A stretch of DNA of 38,848 nucleotides from a bacterium. GTDB taxonomy: Bacteria; JACRDZ01; JAQUKH01. Of the stretch, positions 15,544-23,416 are shown piece after piece. Position numbers and translations under genes: made by a program. Location: positions 1 to 38,848 of the forward strand of contig JBFMCF010000061.1 in assembly GCA_040754625.1 (NCBI GenBank), read 5' to 3'. A model generated the notes under the pieces. The model did no database searches, was not told the origin of the DNA, and was given only the letters and a program-made list of their open reading frames with translations. Within the stretch, counting starts at the first letter, position 1, and each line of letters starts with the position of its first letter.

Positions 15544-16761
15544 CTATTCTATTTTCCAGGCTTTAATCACAATATTTTTATATACCGTATTTTTTTTGAT
15601 AACAATTGAATGGTCTTCCGTTCCAAAGTAGTATCCGAAAATCTCATTGGTTTTCGGGGCCCGGCCAATAAAATCTCGTGCACCCAGATAAAAAACCCCG
15701 TCTTCTGTAAGATTTATGGTATATCTTCCGTCTTCTTTGGTAACATTGGAAATAAAATCCGGTTTTCCTCCCATGAGCATAAGCATTTTATGACGGGATG
15801 CAAAAACCCGTATCCCTGCCATTGGTTTCCCGTCCATATCTATGACTATTCCTTCTATCCTTGTCGGAGTTGCGTAGTTCGTCTGGGAAATATCATCCAG
15901 GCTGATTTTGGTAACAGCCGGCAGATTGATATTGACAAAATTCTGTTCTGTGACAGTCACGGGATTATTGGGGTAGTAGCAGATATAGTCACCTTCAAAT
16001 AGCGGCCCTGCGACTATATTCCCTGCGGGTTCGCTTGCTCCCTCATGATAAACATTATAAAACATTTTGGGATTGGTTTCTTTCTTTTTCTTGGCTAAAA
16101 TATAATATTTTCCCGGAGTAAGGTTTATTTCGAAATAACCGTTTGTGTCGGTAGGCAAAGATCTTCTGTAAACCTGTCCTCTGAAATCAGCACCTGAATT
16201 TTGATATACAATAACATAACTGTCTATAAGCGGTTTTCCGTAGTAGGTTACAATTCCTTTTATCCCTTTTCCCGCCGCTGAGGGTTCAATAGTTTCTTTT
16301 TTTATAATCTTACTGCAGTTAAAACCGATAAAAACCGGCTTGTCGGAAGTATAAAAAATATTCACCGGGTTTCCTCCGTAATAGGCATAATACTCTTCCG
16401 GCTGCATTTCAAGATTTGTGGTTTTCGGTTCATCCCCTAAAAATTTTCTCGCCACGAAATAATATCTGCCCTCCGGCAAAGTTATGGAATATTCTCCATT
16501 TTCGTTTGTAGGGTTGGAAATTAAAAAAGGAGAGTCCTTAAAATCAGTAGAAGCGTCTTTATATACATAAAGATAAGCGTTTTTTAAATAATTCTGGCGG
16601 TCTAAAGTGACAATTTTCCCTTCAATTGCTATCATAGAAGATTTTTCAGATTGTTTGGGTGCTTCGATTGATTTGTTTTTGATACTGCACCCGGCCGAAA
16701 TTATTGCCAGAATAAAAATATTTATGCATATTATTTTTTGAAATAAATTATTAATTTTCAT
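15544..16761 (-). CDS. Lipoprotein with three carboxypeptidase-regulatory-like repeats (B)
   Basis: The N-terminus (LFQKIICINIFILAIISAGC) is a lipoprotein signal with an acceptable S-A-G-C lipobox. Three repeats follow, with closing signatures EEYYAYYGGNPVNIFY, GDYICYYPNNPVTV and EIFGYYFGTEDHSIVIKKNT. Repeat openings are clear: IVTLDRQNYLKNAYLYVYKD, IKGIVTYYGKPLIDSYVIVY and IEGIVIDMDGKPMAGIRVFA. The second repeat contains MFYNVYHEGASEPAGN before the YY motif, shared in diverged form with lipoprotein C. These sandwich domains usually stabilise or anchor surface proteins. It stands 6 bp after the 16768 gene and 13 bp before the next helix gene, so it is embedded in the operon. Confidence 0.8.
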   Translation of the reverse strand: MKINNLFQKIICINIFILAIISAGCSIKNKSIEAPKQSEKSSMIAIEGKIVTLDRQNYLKNAYLYVYKDASTDFKDSPFLISNPTNENGEYSITLPEGRYYFVARKFLGDEPKTTNLEMQPEEYYAYYGGNPVNIFYTSDKPVFIGFNCSKIIKKETIEPSAAGKGIKGIVTYYGKPLIDSYVIVYQNSGADFRGQVYRRSLPTDTNGYFEINLTPGKYYILAKKKKETNPKMFYNVYHEGASEPAGNIVAGPLFEGDYICYYPNNPVTVTEQNFVNINLPAVTKISLDDISQTNYATPTRIEGIVIDMDGKPMAGIRVFASRHKMLMLMGGKPDFISNVTKEDGRYTINLTEDGVFYLGARDFIGRAPKTNEIFGYYFGTEDHSIVIKKNTVYKNIVIKAWKIE

Positions 16762-16767
16762 ATTTTA

Positions 16768-18483
16768 TTAGTCTTTTTTGCTTAAAGATATTTTGGTATC
16801 AAGTGTCGGTACCCAGACAAAAACTGCATTAAAATACCCATCCGGAGTTTTTTCCAGGCATACTTTATTTTTTCCTGTTGCATCAATAACATGATAATAT
16901 TCTTCGAGTAAATTTTCCGGGTGGCGAAAAGCTATTTTTTCCCCGTCCGGTGACCATGACGGGAATTCCTCATTTGAACTCATATCCGTTACTTGTGTTA
17001 ATGAGTTGTTGCTTAGATTTAGAACATAAATATCTGAATTTCCCGTTCTTTTTGATGAAAATACAATTTTTTGACCGTCAGGCGAGAAAACAGGGTAAAC
17101 ATCATGATAGGGGTTATTAGTCAGATTTTTCAATAGTGTACCTGACGGGTCTGTCATATATATTTCCCAATTATTGTCCCTGAAGGAACAAAATAATATC
17201 TTATCTTCAAAAATATGCCATGGGACATCTTTACGTGCGGGTGATAGAAAAGATGTTTGATTACCGGTGTTTTGTTGAACAAATTCTGAGAGGTTGAATT
17301 CACTATTTTTGAAATTTGAATAATCAATTTTGCCTGCCGGGGATTCATTGCCTGCCAGGTTAACAAAACTTTTTTCAATAACTTGTTTGTCCGTTGTACC
17401 CCAGTAATTATTTTGTAAATTTATGGGATTGGAAAGCCTGCCTATCCGAATAGCGGGAATTCCTTCTTTGAGAAAAATATGGTTATAATTGACAGAAGGG
17501 GTTGAGTTGTCCCAAAATTCCATTTCCGTTAAATTGTTTTCCATGAATAAATTATTCGTAACGGCTGGCGAGGAATAAATGCTTTTTAACCCGATTCCGT
17601 TTTTTGTAAGATAGTTATTGCTGATTACCGGCGTGCAATTAAAAATTGAAGCAATTCCCAATGCCCGCTGTTCATGAATTTTATTCCCGATAATAACAGG
17701 AGAAGCTCCATATATTATGATACCGCAATTACTGCCGTTTCTAAAGAAATTATTATTCACTATTATTGGGCTTGCCTTGGAACAAATTGTCATTCCTCTT
17801 CCAGAAGCATAAGCTAAAAAATTGTTGGCTATTCTTGGATTTGAAAAAGTGGAAACCCCGATATTTGCTCCACGCGTTTTTTCAATATTGTTATCTGAGA
17901 TTTCCGGGTTGGAATAAAGCGCAACGGAAATTCCGCCTGTCTGGCTTGTAAATATGCCGTTTTCAAGTAACTTATTTTTTGTTATTCTCGGTGATGCGCG
18001 GTCTTCACAATCTATTGCCAGTTCGTTGGCATAAAATACATTATTTGTAATTTCGGGGGACCTTGAGAAACAGCCAATTCCACAGGTGGCAAATTCTATC
18101 TGGCAATATTCGATTCGGCTTGCTTCTTTATCTTCGTTTTTATTAAAAATTATCCCCCCCCACACTCCTGGTTTTTGATAATCAGTTGTAAAAACAATGC
18201 GTTTATTTTCTTCACCCCTGGCTATGAGGTCACCATTTATTATAAATTTATTTTTTGCCTCGCCAATGCTTGTTTTGAATTTTATTACAACCCCCGGTTC
18301 GATAATAAGTTTTGCGCCTTTTTCCACGATTACATCTTTCTCAATTAAATAAGGGCTGTCTTTTATTGTCCATTTTCTGTCTTTGATAATGCGATATTCC
18401 GGTGTGGAAGCATGAATAAAAGCCTGCATTAAAGTAACAATAGCTAAAACAAAACAGATTATAGTTTGACATCTTTTTATCAT
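16768..18483 (-). CDS. Beta-helix / TolB-like propeller fusion protein (3)
   Basis: I start at 18483, where AAGGA lies 7 nt upstream and a signal peptide begins (MIKRCQTIICFVLAIVTLMQ...IHAS); the longer frame to 18561 lacks both. The 571-residue product has the cap RKWTIKDSPYLIEKDVIVEK, LIIEPGVVIKF, then WGGIIFNKNEDK, CQIEFATCGIGCFSRSP, and helix coils to about residue 360 (GRGMTICSKASPIIVNNN, YGASPVIIGNKIHEQ). A short NNYWGTTDKQVIEKSF link leads to PWHIFEDKILFCSFRDNNWE, LKNLTNNPYHDVYPVFSPDG, VFSSKRTGNSDIYVLN and FPSWSPDGEKIAFRHPEN, closing in AVFVWVP. Its closest relative is the upstream neighbour at 18579, so the two look like a tandem duplication. Exported; ligand unknown. Confidence 0.83.
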   Translation of the reverse strand: MIKRCQTIICFVLAIVTLMQAFIHASTPEYRIIKDRKWTIKDSPYLIEKDVIVEKGAKLIIEPGVVIKFKTSIGEAKNKFIINGDLIARGEENKRIVFTTDYQKPGVWGGIIFNKNEDKEASRIEYCQIEFATCGIGCFSRSPEITNNVFYANELAIDCEDRASPRITKNKLLENGIFTSQTGGISVALYSNPEISDNNIEKTRGANIGVSTFSNPRIANNFLAYASGRGMTICSKASPIIVNNNFFRNGSNCGIIIYGASPVIIGNKIHEQRALGIASIFNCTPVISNNYLTKNGIGLKSIYSSPAVTNNLFMENNLTEMEFWDNSTPSVNYNHIFLKEGIPAIRIGRLSNPINLQNNYWGTTDKQVIEKSFVNLAGNESPAGKIDYSNFKNSEFNLSEFVQQNTGNQTSFLSPARKDVPWHIFEDKILFCSFRDNNWEIYMTDPSGTLLKNLTNNPYHDVYPVFSPDGQKIVFSSKRTGNSDIYVLNLSNNSLTQVTDMSSNEEFPSWSPDGEKIAFRHPENLLEEYYHVIDATGKNKVCLEKTPDGYFNAVFVWVPTLDTKISLSKKD

Positions 18484-18578
18484 GATGTTTTCCTTACGTA
18501 TTAAAAAAACAGCAAATACCTCATATGTAGTTATACATGATTCAGATGCAAATTGTTTCACTTTTTATTATATATTAT

Positions 18579-20249
18579 TTAATTTACCGGCACCCATAAA
18601 AACAGGGTGCCATGATAACCTTCGGGTGCATTTAAAGTTTTAGTTCTATTTTTACCGTCAGGATCAATTATATAATAAAAAGAGAAATTTTCAAGCTGGT
18701 TAAAAGCTATCTTTTTGCCGTCCGGCGACCAGCAAGGGAATTCTTCATTGGTATTAGTATCGGTTAATTGTGTGATAGAATTATTGCTAAACTTAAGAAC
18801 AGATATGTCCATATTTCCATTTTTACTTGAACTAAACACAATATTTTCTCCATCAGGGGAAAATACCGGATAAACATCATGTGAAAAAGGGTCATCTGTA
18901 AGGTTTTTCAGTTCAGTCCCCCCAAAATCAGTTACATATATTTCCCAATTATTGTCCCTGAAAGAATTGAAAAGGGCCTTGTCTTTATAAATATGCCATG
19001 GTATATTTTGAGTAGAGGTGTAATTATGCGGTGCAATTTGAGCAGAAGATTCATAAGTGGATATTTGATGTGTCAAAAAATCGGAATAATTGGCTTTTCC
19101 CGTTATATCTTCGCCCTCCACTAAGCTTTTAAAACTTTTTCCTATCGTTTCTTCACTTGTAATTTCCCAAAAGTTGCTGTTTAAATTCAGGGTTTCTCTT
19201 ATTCTGCCGAGGCCGATAGTCGGACGCTCTTCTTTAAATTTTATATGATTAAAATTTACCAGAGGAATGGAATCATCCCACAGGGCGATTTCAGAACCAA
19301 TATTGTCCTTAATAACGTTGTAAATAATTGATGGTGAAGATTCAATACAGGTTATCCCTGTTCCGTTTTGATGAATTAAATTATTACTAATCAACGGATT
19401 GCCGCCTAACAATAGAATAATTCCCGAGGATAAATTTTTGTATATGTTATTTGCAATTATTACAGGTGAAGATTGAAAACTAACTATTCCATAAGCAGTG
19501 TTCCCATAAATTTCATTATTTGTGATAACCGGCATTGCATTTGTGAATACAACTATCCCTCTTCCCCATACCTCTCTTATTATGTTATTGGAAATAATAG
19601 GCCGGGAATAAGTGGAAGCACAAATTCCATAACCTTTGTTTTTTTCAATTGTATTATTTATTATTCTGGGATTAGAATATACCGCACAGGAAATTCCGCC
19701 CGGGATACTGCGGAAAGTCCCGTTTTCAGTAAAAAAGTTATTGCTGATAACGGGAGATGACCGGTCCTCACATACAATAGCTACTTCGTTAGAATTAAAA
19801 CTGTTGTTATTAATATCAGGTGAAGAGTTAAAACATCCAATCCCGCATGCGGCATATTCGATGCGGCAAAAACTCATCTCGCTTTTTGTATTTTTCACAC
19901 CTTCGAAAATTATTCCGCCCCATGTGCCGGATAACGGATAATCGGAAGTAAAAGTTATATTATTGTCCTTCTCTCCCCTTGCCCTGAGTGCCCCGCGGAC
20001 AATTAATTTCGGTTTGCTGTTCTTGCTTGTTTTTGTAAAGATAATTTTTACCCCCGGTTCAATTGTAAGAACGGCATCTTTTTTGATAAAAATATCTTTT
20101 TCTATTTTATACGGACTGGATGCTTTTGACCAAATAGTATCTTTTGTAATTACAGAAGATTTTGCCTCCCTGCCCATACCCATACTCGTTTCGGGGGTAA
20201 GTATACATAAAAAGAACGTTATTTTCAGTAAGTTATAAACTTTTTTCAT
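18579..20249 (-). CDS. Beta-helix / TolB-like propeller fusion protein (4)
   Basis: The 556-residue protein begins with a signal peptide (MKKVYNLLKITFFLCILTPE...), then TIWSKASSPYKIEKDIFIKK, LTIEPGVKIIF, WGGIIFEGVKNTKSEMSFCR and IEYAACGIGCFNSSPDINNN. Coils carry DRSSPVISNNFFTENG, YSNPRIINNTIEKNKGYGIC, GRGIVVFTNAMPVITNNEIY and FQSSPVIIANNIYKN. The link (LNSNFWEITSEETIGKSFKS) and the propeller (PWHIYKDKALFNSFRDNNWE, DVYPVFSPDGENIVFSSSKN, EFPCWSPDGKKIAFNQLEN, TLFLWVP) match fusion 3 almost blade for blade. It lies 5 bp after lipoprotein C, and 95 bp separate it from fusion 3. Exported; function unknown. Confidence 0.83.
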   Translation of the reverse strand: MKKVYNLLKITFFLCILTPETSMGMGREAKSSVITKDTIWSKASSPYKIEKDIFIKKDAVLTIEPGVKIIFTKTSKNSKPKLIVRGALRARGEKDNNITFTSDYPLSGTWGGIIFEGVKNTKSEMSFCRIEYAACGIGCFNSSPDINNNSFNSNEVAIVCEDRSSPVISNNFFTENGTFRSIPGGISCAVYSNPRIINNTIEKNKGYGICASTYSRPIISNNIIREVWGRGIVVFTNAMPVITNNEIYGNTAYGIVSFQSSPVIIANNIYKNLSSGIILLLGGNPLISNNLIHQNGTGITCIESSPSIIYNVIKDNIGSEIALWDDSIPLVNFNHIKFKEERPTIGLGRIRETLNLNSNFWEITSEETIGKSFKSLVEGEDITGKANYSDFLTHQISTYESSAQIAPHNYTSTQNIPWHIYKDKALFNSFRDNNWEIYVTDFGGTELKNLTDDPFSHDVYPVFSPDGENIVFSSSKNGNMDISVLKFSNNSITQLTDTNTNEEFPCWSPDGKKIAFNQLENFSFYYIIDPDGKNRTKTLNAPEGYHGTLFLWVPVN

Positions 20250-20254
20250 TATTT

Positions 20255-21478
20255 TTATTCAAGAGGTGAAACTTTAATTATAATGTCTTTTATCACCTCT
20301 CCATTTTTTATAAATATTGCATTATCTTTATCTTTACTGACATAATAACCAAATAAATCTCCTGCTTTCAGAAGTCTTCCCAAAACATCTTTTGCTCCCA
20401 GGTAATATAGCCCGCCGTCCGGAAAGTTAAATACAAATTTACCGTCTTTCCTGGTTTTTTTGCTTAAAAATTCCGGCTGGGATTCTATATTTGTCTTGAG
20501 TCCTCTATACGCATAGGCGTATATCCCTTCAACCGGATTACCTTTTTTATCAACAATTATGCCCTCAACACGTGTATCCGTTGCAGGCACGGTGTATTCT
20601 TTCTCTCCAATTTTTTTTATGCAGTTTAAAATTACATTATTATAATACCCTTTTCCAACTTTTATTGGATTTTCGTTATAATAACAGTAATAATCGCCTT
20701 TTTCCAGAGGTCCGGCAAATTCCTCATTCTCCCTGGTTTCAGCAGCGGGAGCTGACTCATGTATCCGGGTAGGCGCCCCTTTTTTAACTTGTGGAAATAA
20801 TTTCTTTTTTGCAAATAAATAATAAATTCCTTCAGGCAGTTCTATAGTGAAATTTCCATCTTTATCCGTTTGGGAAGACAAATAATTGGGCTGGCTTTTG
20901 AAATAATGGTCTGTTGTTTTAAATACATAGGCATAAGCATGGCTTACAGGTTCATTTTTGAATAATATTTTTCCTTTAATACCGCTTTTGTTTTTATCTT
21001 CTGCTTCTATTATTTTGTTGGAAGGCACTATCTTCCGGCCTAATATTAAATTTAAATTTGTAATTTTACCTTTCAAAACATCTATCGGGTTCCCGCCAAA
21101 ATAAGAAAAATAGTCGCCATTTTCAACCGGCCCGTTTTGGAGCCCTGTTTTTCTTTTTATTGTAATTATAAAATATCTTCCAGGTTCTACTTCTTCCTGG
21201 CAGTATCCATCTTTATCTGTGGGGTTAGATACCAGAAATGGTTTATCAGGGTGGTCCGTTATATCTTTATACAAATAAACAAAGGCATTTTCTGCATATT
21301 CATATTGATCAAAAACTGCTCTTGCTTTGATTAAACCCATGGTTTTATTTTTTAATAACGGGGCCTCTCCCAATAATTGTGTTTCCTCTGTTTTCTTTAG
21401 AATTTCTTTTTTAGCAGTACAATTTATTGAAAAGAGAATGACAATTATTAATCTTATTAGGATTTCAGTTTTTTTCAT
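20255..21478 (-). CDS. Lipoprotein with three carboxypeptidase-regulatory-like repeats (C)
   Basis: The 407-residue product has a hydrophobic signal (KKTEILIRLIIVILFSINC); the cysteine follows S-I-N, a weak lipobox, so lipidation is likely but not certain. Three repeats follow: YEYAENAFVYLYKDITDHPD with GDYFSYFGGNPIDV; IKGKILFKNEPVSHAYAYVF with GDYYCYYNENPIKV; and VEGIIVDKKGNPVEGIYAYA with GDLFGYYVSKDKDNAIFIKN. Before the second signature is RIHESAPAAETRENEEFAGP, the counterpart of the HEGASEPAGN segment in lipoprotein B. It stands 13 bp after the small secreted protein and 5 bp before fusion 4. Probably anchored to the outer membrane as partner of the helix proteins. Confidence 0.8.
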   Translation of the reverse strand: MKKTEILIRLIIVILFSINCTAKKEILKKTEETQLLGEAPLLKNKTMGLIKARAVFDQYEYAENAFVYLYKDITDHPDKPFLVSNPTDKDGYCQEEVEPGRYFIITIKRKTGLQNGPVENGDYFSYFGGNPIDVLKGKITNLNLILGRKIVPSNKIIEAEDKNKSGIKGKILFKNEPVSHAYAYVFKTTDHYFKSQPNYLSSQTDKDGNFTIELPEGIYYLFAKKKLFPQVKKGAPTRIHESAPAAETRENEEFAGPLEKGDYYCYYNENPIKVGKGYYNNVILNCIKKIGEKEYTVPATDTRVEGIIVDKKGNPVEGIYAYAYRGLKTNIESQPEFLSKKTRKDGKFVFNFPDGGLYYLGAKDVLGRLLKAGDLFGYYVSKDKDNAIFIKNGEVIKDIIIKVSPLE

Positions 21479-21491
21479 AATTATCAGAAAT

Positions 21492-22058
21492 TCAAAAAGC
21501 CGGTTCGTCTATGATATCAGAATTATTAATTATTATCTTTTTGCCTTCTATCTCTATGTTTTCGACAGCTCCGCCGTTGGAACTAATGTCGTATTTCTTC
21601 AGATAAAAATTTTCGGTATTTACAATAATTATCCCGTCGCCTTTTGTTCCGATAATCAGGTAACGGCCCAGTTTTTTTAGTAAAAACGGATAACGGTGTA
21701 TATTATCAGGATGAAATATTATAAAAAATTCATCGGACTTTATGTCATGGCCTACCACCGGGCCTTTTATATTTGTAGTGTATATTATATCTCCGTTTTT
21801 TAGCCCGCCTTCCAGGGAATAAGGATATTTGCGTTCATGCCTTTTATATTTTTTTATCTTTATTTTGCCGTCTGAAATACCATTGTTGTATTTGTTCCAG
21901 AAATACTCCGCTAATTCGGGATTATCTTCTTCTTTGGCTGAAGTTGTTGTGCTTTCCTGCCTAAAATTATTTTCTTTATTCTGGGCTGCAATTTGTTTTG
22001 AAAATAAAAAAATAGATAAAAATAAAAAAGGGGAAATTAATTTACAAAAAGATTTCAT
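21492..22058 (-). CDS. Small secreted protein heading the lipoprotein/beta-helix operon
   Basis: I start at 22058, where a signal peptide begins (MKSFCKLISPFLFLSIFLFS...IAAQ) just downstream of a strong promoter; the longer frame to 22133 would overlap that promoter. The mature protein (about 160 residues) has a charged, disordered first part (KENNFRQESTTTSAKEED, GKIKIKKYKRHERKY) and then strands such as GDIIYTTNIKGPVVGHDIK, FFIIFHPDNIHRYPFLLKK, RYLIIGTKGDGIIIVNTEN and KKIIINNSDIIDEP. I do not recognise a family; the strand pattern suggests a beta-rich fold. Being the first gene of the run, it may be a chaperone, adaptor or unrelated passenger. Confidence 0.6.
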   Translation of the reverse strand: MKSFCKLISPFLFLSIFLFSKQIAAQNKENNFRQESTTTSAKEEDNPELAEYFWNKYNNGISDGKIKIKKYKRHERKYPYSLEGGLKNGDIIYTTNIKGPVVGHDIKSDEFFIIFHPDNIHRYPFLLKKLGRYLIIGTKGDGIIIVNTENFYLKKYDISSNGGAVENIEIEGKKIIINNSDIIDEPAF

Positions 22059-22080
22059 AGTAATATCTAATTTCTTACGG

Positions 22081-22108
22081 ATTATATCATCTGATATTGT
22101 TTTGTCAA
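22081..22108 (-). promoter_or_regulatory. Strong promoter of the leftward lipoprotein/beta-helix operon
   Basis: On the minus strand TTGACA (22108-22103), a 16-bp spacer and TATAAT (22086-22081) with the extended TG one base upstream. Both hexamers match the sigma-70 consensus perfectly. Transcription would begin near 22075, about 17 nt before the chosen start at 22058. Confidence 0.8.
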
Positions 22109-22159
22109 GAGTATAACCATATTTATGTTCCAATACACCAGGCTCAAATAGTTGCCTGC

Positions 22160-23416
22160 TTATGTCTTTCTTTTAAACTTCTTTGCCGCCGGGAAAAGGA
22201 TGTTATTTAAAATCAGGCGGTATCCCGGTGAATTTTTGTGCAAATCAAGATTTGTCGGAGGGTCGCCTACCTTATGGCTGTAATCTTCGGGATCATGCCC
22301 GCCGTAAAAAGTGACAGTTCCGTCCCTGTAGTTTGTATGGATATATTTCGCGCGGCTGCCGCTTGTTACCCTGCCCATGGTAATCGCTGAGTCTTTTATT
22401 GTTAACATACTGAATGAGGTTGTCTGCCCGAAAAACCCCCTGATTTTAGTGGTATGGTTTTGCGTGAGCATTGCCGGCACCGGATCAAATTTAGCTGAAA
22501 ATTCAAAAAGAGTAAAATCCTCCATGCCGGAACTTTCGGGTATATCATAATTGCTTATATCAATATTGGAAAATTCATAATTCAGCGGATTTGTGTCCAC
22601 CTTAAAATTTGTAAAGAAAAAAGTCTGGCTGAAATCAAGTTTTTCCTGCGCGTTGGGGTCAACAGGCGTCCCGTCTATTTCCGGCGGCACAATATCCACG
22701 CCTGTCGCGGCAAGACTTATATCAATGCTGTCGCACGCGGCGCACATAGCGAAAAGAAAGCCGCCCTGTGACACAAAGGCCTTTATTGACCGGGCTACCG
22801 CATTTTTATGCTGGGGTACCGTGGAAAAGCCGGCCTCTCTCGCGGCCGCGGTGTAATTAAAAGATTGCTGCTTATACCATGGCGCGTTATAAAAAGAGGA
22901 ATAAAACTTGCCGTACTGGCCTGTAAAGTCTTCATGATGAAGGTGCAGCCAGTCATACTTGACCAGTTTCCCGGTTAAAACTTCTTTATCCCAGACCTTA
23001 TCATAAGGGATTTGTGCGTATGTTAAAGCTAATGTAACCGCGTCATCCCATGGCAGTTTTTCCGGAGGGGTATAAATCGCGACAAGAGGCGCCTTTTCAA
23101 GTAAAACCCGCTCCATATTATTGTTTTCGATTTCCTGGTATAGATTTGGAATGCTTGAATCAGGTATAATTTCAAAGGAAACACCCCTGATGGATGCTTC
23201 CTGGCGAAGAGGTGATGAATCATTCGTCAAAAAGGAGCCGCCGCGATAGTTTAAAAGCCATTCAATTTTTTCGCCCTGCTGCAAAATCCAGTATGCGAGG
23301 CCATAAGCTTTTAAATGGTTATTTTGATTTGTGTCCATATATATCAGGAATCTGTTTTGGGCAAATGAAATGTTGGACAAAAATAGGAAAGATAAGATAA
23401 ATATTAATTTTTTCAT
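22160..23416 (-). CDS. Secreted 'asparagine synthetase B'-family protein (name probably misleading)
   Basis: The 418-residue protein has a signal peptide (MKKLIFILSFLFLSNISFA) and matches a family that databases label 'asparagine synthetase B': FLIYMDTNQNNHLKAYGLAY, EWLLNYRGGSFLTND, VAIYTPPEKLPWDDAVTLAL, YDWLHLHHEDFTGQYGKFYS, GGFLFAMCAACDSIDISLAA, FYGGHDPEDYSHKVGDPPTN and PGYRLILNNILFPAAKK. It has no ATP-PPi synthetase core and no Ntn glutaminase N-terminal Cys, so real asparagine synthesis is unlikely. Parts (a cysteine in FAMCAACDS and GGHDPED) recall the class I amidotransferase-like fold used by ThuA/BPL_N-type proteins. Exported; role unknown. It overlaps the DnaC-like gene by 4 bp (ATGA), an odd partner. 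Confidence 0.78.
   Translation of the reverse strand: MKKLIFILSFLFLSNISFAQNRFLIYMDTNQNNHLKAYGLAYWILQQGEKIEWLLNYRGGSFLTNDSSPLRQEASIRGVSFEIIPDSSIPNLYQEIENNNMERVLLEKAPLVAIYTPPEKLPWDDAVTLALTYAQIPYDKVWDKEVLTGKLVKYDWLHLHHEDFTGQYGKFYSSFYNAPWYKQQSFNYTAAAREAGFSTVPQHKNAVARSIKAFVSQGGFLFAMCAACDSIDISLAATGVDIVPPEIDGTPVDPNAQEKLDFSQTFFFTNFKVDTNPLNYEFSNIDISNYDIPESSGMEDFTLFEFSAKFDPVPAMLTQNHTTKIRGFFGQTTSFSMLTIKDSAITMGRVTSGSRAKYIHTNYRDGTVTFYGGHDPEDYSHKVGDPPTNLDLHKNSPGYRLILNNILFPAAKKFKRKT

Noticed and set aside
18484-18561. Longer start for the third helix-propeller protein
   Set aside because: Adds residues before a clean signal peptide and lacks the AAGGA site that precedes 18483.
22059-22133. Longer start for the small secreted protein
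   Set aside because: Overlaps the -35 and -10 boxes of the operon promoter.
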